From positions 108,036 through 172,035 of the forward strand of contig NZ_RRCO01000004.1 in the NCBI RefSeq assembly GCF_003862475.1: a stretch of DNA of 64,000 nt. The letters are read 5' to 3'. Both the position numbers and the translations under genes were made by a program. The notes beneath the pieces are model-generated. The model was not told where the DNA came from and did no database searches. It worked only from the letters and a program-made list of their open reading frames with translations. Position 1 is the stretch's first letter. Each line of letters opens with the position of its first letter. Of this stretch, positions 28,601-36,207 are shown piece after piece. The stretch is from Lachnoanaerobaculum gingivalis. Its GTDB lineage: Bacteria; Bacillota; Clostridia; Lachnospirales; Lachnospiraceae.

Positions 28601-30619
28601 CCGTTTACAACACCAAGTGCACCGGGAGCACCTATAACATTTAATAACTTAAATCCGAATACAATATACAGAGTTGTACCACGAACAACAGGAACAAATG
28701 TGACACCTGCAGCACGTATAGCAGACGGAGCAGCATTACCTGTTGATACATCAAACATCGGATTGGCTGTAAACAGATTTAATATAACAGCTATTGCAAA
28801 CAATGCACCTGCAATAAGTAACTTCAAGATAAACGGAGTTGCATCAACAGATCCTGCAGTTTTACAGGGACTTTTAAAAGATACACAGGTAGAGATAGAG
28901 GCAAGCGGTCTTGATAATAACAGTCAATTATTTGATCATTGGAATATCGTTAGTGGTGGACCTCTGCCAAATATGAATGCGGCAACAAACCAGCGTTTGA
29001 CATTCGATATGCCGAACAATCCTGTAACAATACAGGCAGTATATTCAACACCGGGACAGACATGGGCTCCTGTACAGTATAATAACGGAGTAAGTCCGAG
29101 CAGAAATGTGGGAATTATACAGCCGGTTATCACAGACTCAGGAAATTTCCGAATAGTAATTGATAAGACACCGGTAGGAAGTACTTTGAGAACTCAGATG
29201 GCGGATGCTATAGGAGATGACTCATATAGAGGAGAATTCCAGGTAAGTGCAAGAGTACAAAAGGAAAATCCTTTAACAAGCACATGGGAAGATTATGCTT
29301 TACCAAGTGGAACAAAGTTATCAGGAGTAGTTGAGACAGGAGTATTGATGCAGGATAGAGAATATAAGTTCTATTCAGCAACACCGTCAAATGCAACAGC
29401 AACAGCTCCTACCTTTAATGAGGAACATGGAGATTATGAGAATGCAGGAAGTGCATACACAGGAGAGTTCAACTTTGAATTTGAGAGTGGAATGAACTAT
29501 GTATTCGGATATGTTTTACCGGCAAGTACATTTAAGGTAAAAGTAATAGACGGAAGAGATAATCACCTTGTAACAAGACTTACAATAGCAAGTAATAAGG
29601 TAGTAAATGATTATGCATCACTTTATGCAAGCGCAATACAGTCAGACTATGTAGACAATGACGGTATTACATGGCATTACGAGGGATTAAGTAAGGACAG
29701 AGGAATGTATGATCCTTATGACCCTACTCTTCGTGTGACAGCTGATGAGACAATCTATGTTTACTATTCAAATGATAAGGCTGAGCGTAGAAAAGCGGAG
29801 TCTGATTTAAAGGCGGCTATAAAGAATGCAAACAATCAGTTAAACAGAATCAATGACCCTGTAAAGAGAGCAGCACTTCAGGCGGCTATCAATGCGGCAC
29901 AGGCTGTAATTGACAGAATGAACAGAAAGTCATCTACACCTGAGCTTATAGCAGCTATTAAGGCACTTAATGATGCAGTGGTTGATGCAGGCGGAAGAGT
30001 ACCAAACGGTGGCGGCGGTCGAGGAGGCCGTGGCGGTTCAGGCGGCGGCTCAGGAAATGCAAGCAGAAGATCAAGCGTATATACAGCAGGTCTTAGAGTT
30101 GGCTACGACGGTAACTGGGAGCTTACAAATCCTGTAGAAGCTACAGCAAATCCTGACAGCAGCAAGTGGGTATTCAACCTTACAAATGGCACAAGAGCTA
30201 AGGGTTGGGCATACTTAAGCTATACTTACGAAGGAAAGACAAAGTCTGAGTGGTATCACTTCGCTGAGGACGGAATCATGAATTCAGGATGGTTCTTAGA
30301 CGGAGGTACATGGTATTATCTGTCAATGAATCACAACGGATTCTTTGGTGAGATGATTAAGGGATGGCATCATGACGGCCAGGACGGAAGATGGTATTAC
30401 CTTGATTCTTCAAGCGGTGCTATGCATACAAACTGGAGCAAGATAGGAGGAGAGTACTACTTCTTGAATCCTACAGCACCTGCACAGACATGGTTCTTTG
30501 ATAATGCAACAGGCAGATGGAATTTTGGTAATGTGAACTCAAGACCGCTTGGTTCAATGTACCAGAATGAAACTACACCTGACGGTTATCATGTAAATGA
30601 AAGCGGAGCTTGGAGATAA
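25670..30619 (+). CDS. Giant secreted surface protein B (about 1649 aa), paralogue of protein A
   Basis: Start at the ATG at 25670 (TAGGAGAAAAA ribosome site), opening a signal peptide (MKRKTIKAKIAAALSASMAL; cleavage AYA-A). The open frame extends 27 bases upstream into the end of gene A, but that start would spoil the signal. Residues about 36-200 are unclassified. About 200-900 hold MucBP-like modules (YKVVNVSTTDDGDGGKTVVL; VTITFNYIPNP; FVLTVKYTQDPN). A DYALVDPSGNVV module (about 940-1,010), the STFKVKVIDGRDN module (about 1,285), a helical FIVAR-like region (about 1,380-1,440), a Gly-rich linker (GGGGRGGRGGSGGGSGN) and about 180 residues of wall-binding repeats follow, ending TPDGYHVNESGAW. 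The last four elements match protein A in order. No catalytic motif; a surface adhesin or fibril is inferred. Confidence 0.85.
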   Translation: MKRKTIKAKIAAALSASMALAMLAPAMPAYAAAPGAGEIQFNFTGKNESVDRFASDLTLSGTAGAVIPTAPAPAGLQVNTGTGAIALPYMNDSGAFDATKTFQATGDASALNWDQRGLTGYLITAWYPRQNNGIASPYMNQVPAIYPYGGQTYYAELGPDNTKTYYYKVNHVKSSAASGYYIPGLDDASAIPAFKNVPDRNVPVMSGISVAPLTIPGYKVVNVSTTDDGDGGKTVVLQDNFDVSKTHIAYDTDSKYVTGTSINKGVEITYKYVVDPTQTNGITVQDSVFKNSAAVATYHAGLPTGTVQTDANSPLYTVPRTVTEVAAIEAGKKIEDITNIPATIYGTSQNVPLQGNLNLILPKKFQDPATGTTNYTPARYILDATNPITVTYGNGKPNADGYFTSPAVGGGTPSVIRNLIPAKDDAANNLRKITTEANMVGDAGHDVDARKVVGTMLNQPVTITFNYIPNPAYFVTLKVKYEDDQGNNITQKVLDKLADAGNAVPDAPGTEVTGTFYKEANGTNPVQMIYAKANNTGSAYNMTIEAPELTSYLAHPSIEVDDAASWSSSYTTPISSLYATWSAASPKYVVSTNGPADNFVLTVKYTQDPNAVTELSAASLEGGDLYVTSGGSSITYDNYLTNGGTFPRLIRKNINPVTLKYDLDIKRSDLPTPVPNAGYLFDKWTYKGQEVSFNSNGEATLTQITPGTTNIISLIASFKKDQNAWYKYTLHEGDSHIGLLNGSVAEIPRKDASGVDRVNIPWSEIQDYTDEAHNGISVESGYTPKWYEGTVDPLTGRLNLTPIDTATVDLSTLAGKDLYVYGESTTPVAAYVPNVTGSLNSTTGAPTITIDPATPAPMDLRLTYVITDPSGNVVATISGADVMREGGLVTDPAIQAGNTYHVSTVPTTDAGGIVVGAPIPSSITTVAGPSAPATIPVAVTPTVSQDPSNAGQAMITINPTSPNTDYALVDPSGNVVHPFTTPSAPGAPITFNNLNPNTIYRVVPRTTGTNVTPAARIADGAALPVDTSNIGLAVNRFNITAIANNAPAISNFKINGVASTDPAVLQGLLKDTQVEIEASGLDNNSQLFDHWNIVSGGPLPNMNAATNQRLTFDMPNNPVTIQAVYSTPGQTWAPVQYNNGVSPSRNVGIIQPVITDSGNFRIVIDKTPVGSTLRTQMADAIGDDSYRGEFQVSARVQKENPLTSTWEDYALPSGTKLSGVVETGVLMQDREYKFYSATPSNATATAPTFNEEHGDYENAGSAYTGEFNFEFESGMNYVFGYVLPASTFKVKVIDGRDNHLVTRLTIASNKVVNDYASLYASAIQSDYVDNDGITWHYEGLSKDRGMYDPYDPTLRVTADETIYVYYSNDKAERRKAESDLKAAIKNANNQLNRINDPVKRAALQAAINAAQAVIDRMNRKSSTPELIAAIKALNDAVVDAGGRVPNGGGGRGGRGGSGGGSGNASRRSSVYTAGLRVGYDGNWELTNPVEATANPDSSKWVFNLTNGTRAKGWAYLSYTYEGKTKSEWYHFAEDGIMNSGWFLDGGTWYYLSMNHNGFFGEMIKGWHHDGQDGRWYYLDSSSGAMHTNWSKIGGEYYFLNPTAPAQTWFFDNATGRWNFGNVNSRPLGSMYQNETTPDGYHVNESGAWR

Positions 30620-30665
30620 TCTATAGTTTATAAAACTTGTAGATTTTCAGTCCGAAAATAAAAAA

Positions 30666-30700
30666 GGGGAGTCACACGAAAGTGTGGCTCCTCTGTTTTT
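30666..30700 (+). terminator. Terminator of the giant surface-protein operon
   Basis: GGGGAGTCACAC-GAAA-GTGTGGCTCCTC followed by TGTTTTT. Strong stem with a GNRA-type tetraloop. Confidence 0.9.
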
Positions 30701-30708
30701 ATAAAACA

Positions 30709-30724
30709 GCCACCCGAAGGTGGC
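30709..30724 (-). terminator. Terminator of upp
   Basis: GCCACC-cgaa-GGTGGC; on the minus strand it is followed by TGTTTTAT, 14 bases after the upp stop. It sits back to back with the plus-strand terminator of the surface operon. Confidence 0.85.
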
Positions 30725-30737
30725 CGCAATAATTTAT

Positions 30738-31367
30738 TTACTTTGTTCCGAATATTCTGTCACCGGCATCTCCAAGTCCCGGGCAAATATAAGCGTCCGA
30801 ATTAAGTTGTCTGTCAAGGTGACCTACATATATCTGTACATCAGGATGAGCCTCTTCAAGAGCTTTAAGACCTTCAGGTGCGGCTATTATACACATGAAT
30901 TTTATTTTCTTACCGCCATGCTTCTTGATTTGAGATATAGCATCTATAGCGGAACCCCCTGTTGCAAGCATAGGATCTGTAACCACTATTATTCTCTCCT
31001 CAATAGGACTTGGCAGTTTACAATAATACTCTACAGGTGTATGAGTTTCTTCATTTCTGTAAAGTCCTATATGTCCCACCTTTGATGCCGGCACAAGCTG
31101 TAAAATACCGTCAACCATACCGAGTCCGGCTCTAAGTATAGGTACTATTGCTATTTTTCTACCTGAAATCATTTCAGTCATACATTTTTCAAGTGGAGTT
31201 TCTACTTCAACTTCTTCTGTAGGAAGGTCGTTTAAGGCTTCATATCCCATCAACATTGCAATTTCACCTACAAGAGATCTGAATTCATTGGTTCCTGTGT
31301 TCTTATCACGAAGAATTGATATTTTGTGTTGAACCAACGGATGCTTATTAATATAAACTTTTGACAT
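30738..31367 (-). CDS. upp: Uracil phosphoribosyltransferase
   Basis: 209 aa from the ATG at 31367 ([11 protein letters not shown]), preceded by GAGGTGTAAA; an upstream in-frame start would add MRCK and is less likely. It makes UMP from uracil and PRPP in pyrimidine salvage. Seen: [36 protein letters not shown] (PRPP-binding loop) and [13 protein letters not shown] (C-terminal uracil-binding signature). Length matches the family. Confidence 0.95.
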   Translation of the reverse strand: MSKVYINKHPLVQHKISILRDKNTGTNEFRSLVGEIAMLMGYEALNDLPTEEVEVETPLEKCMTEMISGRKIAIVPILRAGLGMVDGILQLVPASKVGHIGLYRNEETHTPVEYYCKLPSPIEERIIVVTDPMLATGGSAIDAISQIKKHGGKKIKFMCIIAAPEGLKALEEAHPDVQIYVGHLDRQLNSDAYICPGLGDAGDRIFGTK

Positions 31368-31436
31368 TTTACACCTCAATCTAAAATTTGCTTCCCTTAT
31401 TATAGAGCAAATAAATACATAAGTACATAGAAAAAA

Positions 31437-32312
31437 TTATTTAGTGCTTGGAGAATATTTTACAAGTACATAGTCACCAAGTTCATGAGAAAGAGGTATA
31501 GCTATAAAAATATCACCGCCTGATTCGTAAGAGAAAAGCTTTGGGAAACCTTCATTCACATCATTTTTCTTTATAAGTGGAAAATCCGCATCCTCAAGCA
31601 AGGCCTTCAGAGTATCAACAGTTAATGTCTTTTTATATTCTGTAAAGCCTGCAGCCTGAGAGTTTGTAGCATTTTCAAGTTCAACATCATCTGAGAGTAT
31701 ATAGTTTGCAATGGTAAGCGGATCGGCAAAATCTATAAGACCTATACTTTCACCTGTATCAAGATTTATATTATTTGTAAAAATAATCTTTTTACTTTCA
31801 TTTACTGATTTAAGCGTTCCGGTGTAAACTATACTCATTCTGTTTCTGCTTTGATTTTTTACATTATACTTTAATTCAACGGTTGAACCGGCACTTGAAG
31901 CAAATGAATCCAAAGCAAGTTTGGCATTATCCTCAATAGCTTTATTTACTGATGATTCTATTTTAGAGTCGATTCCGCTAAGTTTAGGATAAGAGATTTT
32001 TGATTTATCCTTGGAATAGCTCTGCGAATTTTCAGTAACACTTGATTTGGAAGATGATTTCTTCTCAGCGGTAGTTGTTTTATCGGATTTTGTTTCAGCC
32101 AAAGAGGAAGACTCTTTACTATCACTTGTAGGTGCAATTGTGGTTGGTGACATAGCACCGTTAGCACCCTCGGCAGCGGTAGTAGTAGGTGACATGGCAC
32201 CGTTAGCTTCTGTGGTCATAATACTTTTCAAATCTGAAGTATCCTTACTTTTGCATCCTGCACTTATAACAGGTAATGCAAGAATTGTTAAATATAATAA
32301 TAGTTTCTTCAT
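31437..32312 (-). CDS. Lipoprotein with repeated linker, DUF3298/RsiV-like C-terminal part
   Basis: 291 aa from the ATG at 32312, directly after GGAGGTAAA; a longer frame starting at 32354 lacks this site and would bury the signal peptide. Lipobox VISAGC. A low-complexity Ser/Thr/Lys linker (about residues 25-95) contains two copies of NGAMSPTT. The C-terminal domain (about 100-290; YPKLSGIDSKIESSVNKAIE, NINLDTGESIGLIDF, FIAIPLSHELGDYVLV) resembles the DUF3298/PdaC-type extracytoplasmic domain. The substrate is unknown; the family call is tentative. Confidence 0.6.
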   Translation of the reverse strand: MKKLLLYLTILALPVISAGCKSKDTSDLKSIMTTEANGAMSPTTTAAEGANGAMSPTTIAPTSDSKESSSLAETKSDKTTTAEKKSSSKSSVTENSQSYSKDKSKISYPKLSGIDSKIESSVNKAIEDNAKLALDSFASSAGSTVELKYNVKNQSRNRMSIVYTGTLKSVNESKKIIFTNNINLDTGESIGLIDFADPLTIANYILSDDVELENATNSQAAGFTEYKKTLTVDTLKALLEDADFPLIKKNDVNEGFPKLFSYESGGDIFIAIPLSHELGDYVLVKYSPSTK

Positions 32313-32590
32313 TTTACCTCCATATGATTTGATTTCTTCAAATACATTATACATGAAAACAGAAAAAAGAAATCTTAATTATAAATTAGATTTTAAAAAA
32401 TACTGCCACTGTAGTTTTTATAATATGTTTGCTTTCATTTTTAAATATGTTAAAATAATGCGAATAAATAAGGAATTTTATATAACACAGGATTCATTTA
32501 AAACAGTTTGTAATATGTAGGGTGATAATGCTATAGGCGTTATAGCGAATTCAATATATAATAAATATATTATAAATAATAGGAGATAAT

Positions 32591-33256
32591 ATGGCATTTA
32601 TCAGCGTTTTCGATGTGCTTGGGCCGAATATGATAGGGCCTTCAAGTTCACATACGGCAGGAGCATGTGTAATTGCATTCTTGGCAAGAAAGATGATAGG
32701 TGGAAATCCCAAAAAGGTAGAGTTTATACTCTACGGCTCCTTTGCAAAGACTTATAAAGGGCATGGTACGGATAGAGCATTGCTTGGCGGACTTATGGGA
32801 TTCGGTACAGATGATGTAAGAATACGTGATTCTTTCAGTATTGCTACTGAAAGAGGAATAGAGTACAAATTTACACCTAACAGTGAGATTACCGAGATTC
32901 ATCCGAATACGGTTGATGTATGTATGGAAGATGAAGAGGGGAGAAAGGTTACAGTCAGAGGTGAGTCACTTGGTGGCGGTAAGGTAAGAATAGTAAAGAT
33001 AGATCAGGTTGATATAGATTTTTCAGGTGAGTACAGCGCAATCATTTTGGTACACCGTGACAGACCGGGAGTTATAGCATATATCAGTAAGATTTTGAGC
33101 GAGCATAATATAAATATTGCATTTATGAAGCTTTACAGAGAGTCAAAGGGAAATAAAGCATATACTATTATAGAATCGGATGAAATGATACCGCCCGATA
33201 TTAAACCCGGATTATATAAAAATGAACATATATCACAGGTAATGATAGTTCAATAG
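32591..33256 (+). CDS. sdaAB: L-serine dehydratase, iron-sulfur-dependent, beta subunit
   Basis: 221 aa. With the alpha subunit it deaminates L-serine to pyruvate and ammonia. Seen: DVLGPNMIGPSSSHTAGA (substrate-domain signature) and a C-terminal ACT domain (about 150-221; HRDRPGVIAYISKILSEHNI) that probably senses serine. Ribosome site TAGGAGATAAT. The alpha-subunit gene starts 8 bases after its stop. Confidence 0.95.
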   Translation: MAFISVFDVLGPNMIGPSSSHTAGACVIAFLARKMIGGNPKKVEFILYGSFAKTYKGHGTDRALLGGLMGFGTDDVRIRDSFSIATERGIEYKFTPNSEITEIHPNTVDVCMEDEEGRKVTVRGESLGGGKVRIVKIDQVDIDFSGEYSAIILVHRDRPGVIAYISKILSEHNINIAFMKLYRESKGNKAYTIIESDEMIPPDIKPGLYKNEHISQVMIVQ

Positions 33257-33264
33257 GAGAGTTT

Positions 33265-34134
33265 ATGGATTTTATTAATGCAAAAGAACTTCTGGAACTT
33301 TGTGATAAAAAAAATATGTCGATTTCCGATGTAATGAAAAAAAGGGAATGTGACGAGAGTACAAGTTCAAAAGAAGAAATAATAAGTAAAATGAAAAGGG
33401 TTCTTGAGATTATGAGAGACGCTTCAACATTACCTATAAATACACCGATAAAATCAATGGGAGGACTTATAGGCGGTGAGGCAAAAAAGCTTAGCGAATA
33501 TCAAAAGCAGGAGAAAAATATAGGCGGTCAGGTGCTTTCAAAGGCTGTAATGTATGCAATGGCAGTTTTGGAGTGCAATGCCTCTATGGGACTTATAGTT
33601 GCGGCTCCTACCGCAGGTTCATCAGGAGTAGTTCCCGGAGTTTTATTGGCAATGCAGGATGTATATTCTTTTTCTGATGAGAAAATAATAGATGCATTAT
33701 TTACAGCGGGTGCAATAGGATATCTTGCAATGAGAAATGCCACTGTAGCAGGAGCTGTGGGAGGTTGTCAGGCGGAGATGGGTGTAGCGGCAGCCATGGC
33801 GGCGGCAGGTGCTGTTGAACTGATGGGAGGAAGCCCTTCTCAATGTTTGGATGCATCATCAACAGTGCTTATGAATATGCTTGGACTTGTCTGTGACCCT
33901 GTAGGTGGACTGGTAGAGTATCCATGTCAAAACAGGAATGCTTCCGGAGTAGCAAATGCTTTGGTGGCGGCGGAACTTACAATGGCAGGAATAAAGCAGC
34001 TTATACCTTTTGATGAAATGCTTGAGACTATGTATAGGGTAGGTAAGAGAATGCCTGTAGAACTTAGAGAAACAGCACTTGGCGGATGTGCGGTAACAAA
34101 AAGTGCGTGTGATGCCTGTGGAGGTTGCAGATAA
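33265..34134 (+). CDS. sdaAA: L-serine dehydratase, iron-sulfur-dependent, alpha subunit
   Basis: 289 aa, full length. It carries the oxygen-labile 4Fe-4S cluster that activates the serine hydroxyl. Seen: MGGLIGGEAKKL, APTAGSSGVVPGVLLAMQD, VGGCQAEMGVAAAMAAAGA, LGLVCDPVGGLVEYPCQNRN and a C-terminal cysteine cluster (CAVTKSACDACGGC). An insertion sequence begins 6 bases after the stop, so the native terminator has probably been displaced; transcripts may end in the IS left-end hairpins. Confidence 0.95.
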   Translation: MDFINAKELLELCDKKNMSISDVMKKRECDESTSSKEEIISKMKRVLEIMRDASTLPINTPIKSMGGLIGGEAKKLSEYQKQEKNIGGQVLSKAVMYAMAVLECNASMGLIVAAPTAGSSGVVPGVLLAMQDVYSFSDEKIIDALFTAGAIGYLAMRNATVAGAVGGCQAEMGVAAAMAAAGAVELMGGSPSQCLDASSTVLMNMLGLVCDPVGGLVEYPCQNRNASGVANALVAAELTMAGIKQLIPFDEMLETMYRVGKRMPVELRETALGGCAVTKSACDACGGCR

Positions 34135-34169
34135 AAAAGGGGGCTGTCGGGAAATGGCAGTCATAAAAT

Positions 34170-34204
34170 AGGGAGGAGTAACTCAAAATGAGTCGCTCTT
34201 CCCT
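34170..34204 (+). terminator. Hairpin at IS left end, likely read-through blocker
   Basis: AGGGAGGAGTAACTC pairs with GAGTCGCTCTTCCCT and is followed by AAATTTTTAC. It lies before the transposase and would stop transcripts entering from sdaAA. A second hairpin, AAAGATGG/CCATCTTT, lies at 34221-34246. Confidence 0.6.
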
Positions 34205-34259
34205 AAATTTTTACATAAAAAAAGATGGCTAACGACAACCATCTTTCTCCGTTACATGT

Positions 34260-34265
34260 TATAAT
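34260..34265 (+). promoter_or_regulatory. -10 element of transposase, ATG directly at the expected start site
   Basis: TATAAT lies within GTTACATGTTATAATGTAAC (34251-34270), itself flanked by a GTTAC/GTAAC inverted repeat. The transposase ATG is 6 bases after the -10, and there is no Shine-Dalgarno sequence, so the mRNA may be leaderless. No good -35 is seen. Confidence 0.4.
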
Positions 34266-34271
34266 GTAACT

Positions 34272-36026
34272 ATGCTCACAGTTAATTATTATAACGACTT
34301 TTTTGAAATAGGTCAACAGAAAATCAACTTTAGCTTATATGAATTGAGTTTGCCCAATGACGATCCAGTCTATACCCTAAAAAAAGTTATGGAGGATTTA
34401 GATTTTTCCGGACTGTTAGCCAATTGTTCGGACAAGGGAAGAACAGGGTACAACCCGATCATGATGTATGCAGTTATTACTTATGCAAATATGCGAGGAA
34501 TACGCTCTATTGATCGTATTGTGGATTTATGTGAAAGAGATATTGCTTTTATCTGGCTTACTCAAGGGAGGAAGCCTAAAAGAGATGCTTTTTATGATTT
34601 TAAAAGTAAGAAACTTACTTCAGGTATCCTGGATGACTTAAACTATCAGTTTATGAGACGATTACAAAAAGAAGGATTTGTAACATTAAAAGAGTTGTTT
34701 ATTGATGGAACGAAAATAGAAGCTAATGCTAATCGTTATACTTTTGTATGGCGTGGAAGCATTAATTATCATCTTGCAGGTCTTCTAGATTCTATTGATA
34801 AGCTTTATTCAAGCTATAATTCTTTTATAAAAGATAATGGATTTGGCGAAAAGTACGAGCTTGGAAATGCACAAATGTTTGTGATTGACGGGATTGATAG
34901 AGTTAGAGATATTATTGAAAAGAACAGAAAAAGAAAGATTACAAAACATAAAAAGCTATCTAATAACCGTATTATAGAGATTGATAACTGTTCTCCTCTT
35001 GAAATACTTAAGCTCCAGAAAAATCTTATGACAATTGCTGACGGAGAAGGCATTGTATTTGTTAACGGAAAGGGTAAGAGAAAGCCAAAACTTCAACAAC
35101 TTTATGAAGAACTTGAACATTGTGGACAGAGACTAATGGGCTATAAAGAATGCTTTGAAATTATGGGGAAAGATAGAAACAGCTATTCCAAAACCGATTT
35201 GGAAGCAACCTTTATGCGAATGAAGGAAGATCATATGTTGAACGGGCAGCTAAAGCCTGCATACAATGTACAGATAGCAGTAGAGAATTATTTTATTGTA
35301 CATAGTTATGTAAGTAATGATCGTACAGATTATAATACATTAATTCCGGTCCTTGAAAAGCATAAGGAAGCATTTGGAGAAGTACTTGAAGAAGTGACAG
35401 CAGACAGCGGTTATTGTAGTGAGAAAAATCTCTTATATCTAAAAGAAAATAAGATAGACAGTTATATAAAACTGCAGGATCATGAGAAAAGAAAAACAAG
35501 AGCATACAGTAACGATATAGGTAAATACTACAACATGAAGACAATGGTATTTGAGGATGAACAAGTCTATATCTGTCATGACGGTCGTGAACTGAGACAT
35601 ATCAACACTGAAAAGAAAAGACAGAATGGTTATACACAAACATATGAAGTATATGGATGTTCAGACTGTAGTGGATGTGAACATAAGTCTAAATGCTTAT
35701 ACAAATATAATCCTGATAAAGATGTTGATAAGAACAAAGTGATGAAGATCAATGAAGTATGGGAAGAGCTTCGAGAGAAGTCACATACTAACATACAGAG
35801 TGAAAAAGGTATTCTGAAACGACAGACACGCTCTATTCAAACGGAAGGTCATTTTGGAGATATTAAAGAAAATGAAGATTTCCGACGCTTTAACTATCGT
35901 TCTTCAGATAAGGTATATAAAGAATTTATGCTTTTTGCAATAGGAAGAAATATAAATAAATATCATCGTTTTCTCTACGCAAAACTAAAGAAATTTGAAG
36001 GAAAACTACAGGAGAAAACCGCATAG
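34272..36026 (+). CDS. IS1182-family DDE transposase
   Basis: 584 aa, intact. N-terminal helical DNA-binding part (about 1-120; RTGYNPIMMYAVITYANMRG; KRDAFYDFKSKKL). DDE residues are likely Asp in LFIDGTKIEANANRY (about 140), Asp in VTADSGYCSEKNLLYL (about 380) and Glu in GHFGDIKENEDFRRF (about 535). A Cys cluster (YGCSDCSGCEHKSKC) near residue 470 may bind zinc. Because the frame is uninterrupted, the element may still be active. Start chosen at 34272, right at the predicted transcript start; no ribosome site is visible. Confidence 0.9.
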   Translation: MLTVNYYNDFFEIGQQKINFSLYELSLPNDDPVYTLKKVMEDLDFSGLLANCSDKGRTGYNPIMMYAVITYANMRGIRSIDRIVDLCERDIAFIWLTQGRKPKRDAFYDFKSKKLTSGILDDLNYQFMRRLQKEGFVTLKELFIDGTKIEANANRYTFVWRGSINYHLAGLLDSIDKLYSSYNSFIKDNGFGEKYELGNAQMFVIDGIDRVRDIIEKNRKRKITKHKKLSNNRIIEIDNCSPLEILKLQKNLMTIADGEGIVFVNGKGKRKPKLQQLYEELEHCGQRLMGYKECFEIMGKDRNSYSKTDLEATFMRMKEDHMLNGQLKPAYNVQIAVENYFIVHSYVSNDRTDYNTLIPVLEKHKEAFGEVLEEVTADSGYCSEKNLLYLKENKIDSYIKLQDHEKRKTRAYSNDIGKYYNMKTMVFEDEQVYICHDGRELRHINTEKKRQNGYTQTYEVYGCSDCSGCEHKSKCLYKYNPDKDVDKNKVMKINEVWEELREKSHTNIQSEKGILKRQTRSIQTEGHFGDIKENEDFRRFNYRSSDKVYKEFMLFAIGRNINKYHRFLYAKLKKFEGKLQEKTA

Positions 36027-36207
36027 TAAAAAATGCAAAAGCAAAATTTCTGCTAAGGGGGTTTTGTGCCCAAAAATAGACAGTATAATAGAAAAACAAA
36101 ATATCCTGACAAAGTCACAAAGCCAAAATGCCTTGTATTTGTCAGGATATTTCTATTTAGTTCTGTAGGGATTAAAATTCAGTATTTCCCGACAGCTCCT
36201 TATTTTA

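Larger units (their letters stand above)
34141..36198 (+). mobile_element. IS1182-family insertion sequence (complete, about 2.06 kb)
   Basis: Imperfect inverted ends: GGGCTGTCGGGAAAT (34141-34155) and ATTTCCCGACAGCTCC (36184-36199). One intact transposase gene lies between. It sits exactly in the gap between sdaAA (stop 34134) and the converging dehydrogenase gene (stop 36208), so neither gene is broken. A target duplication is not clear by eye. The right end carries AAATATCCTGACAAA / TTTGTCAGGATATTT (about 36107-36155), a long-loop hairpin. A deletion derivative of a related copy lies at 684-830. Confidence 0.9.

Noticed and set aside
18738..30619. Possible CRISPR-like or satellite repeats in the giant genes
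   Set aside because: The repetition is at the protein level (modules and aromatic repeats), with diverged DNA and no evenly spaced identical repeats.
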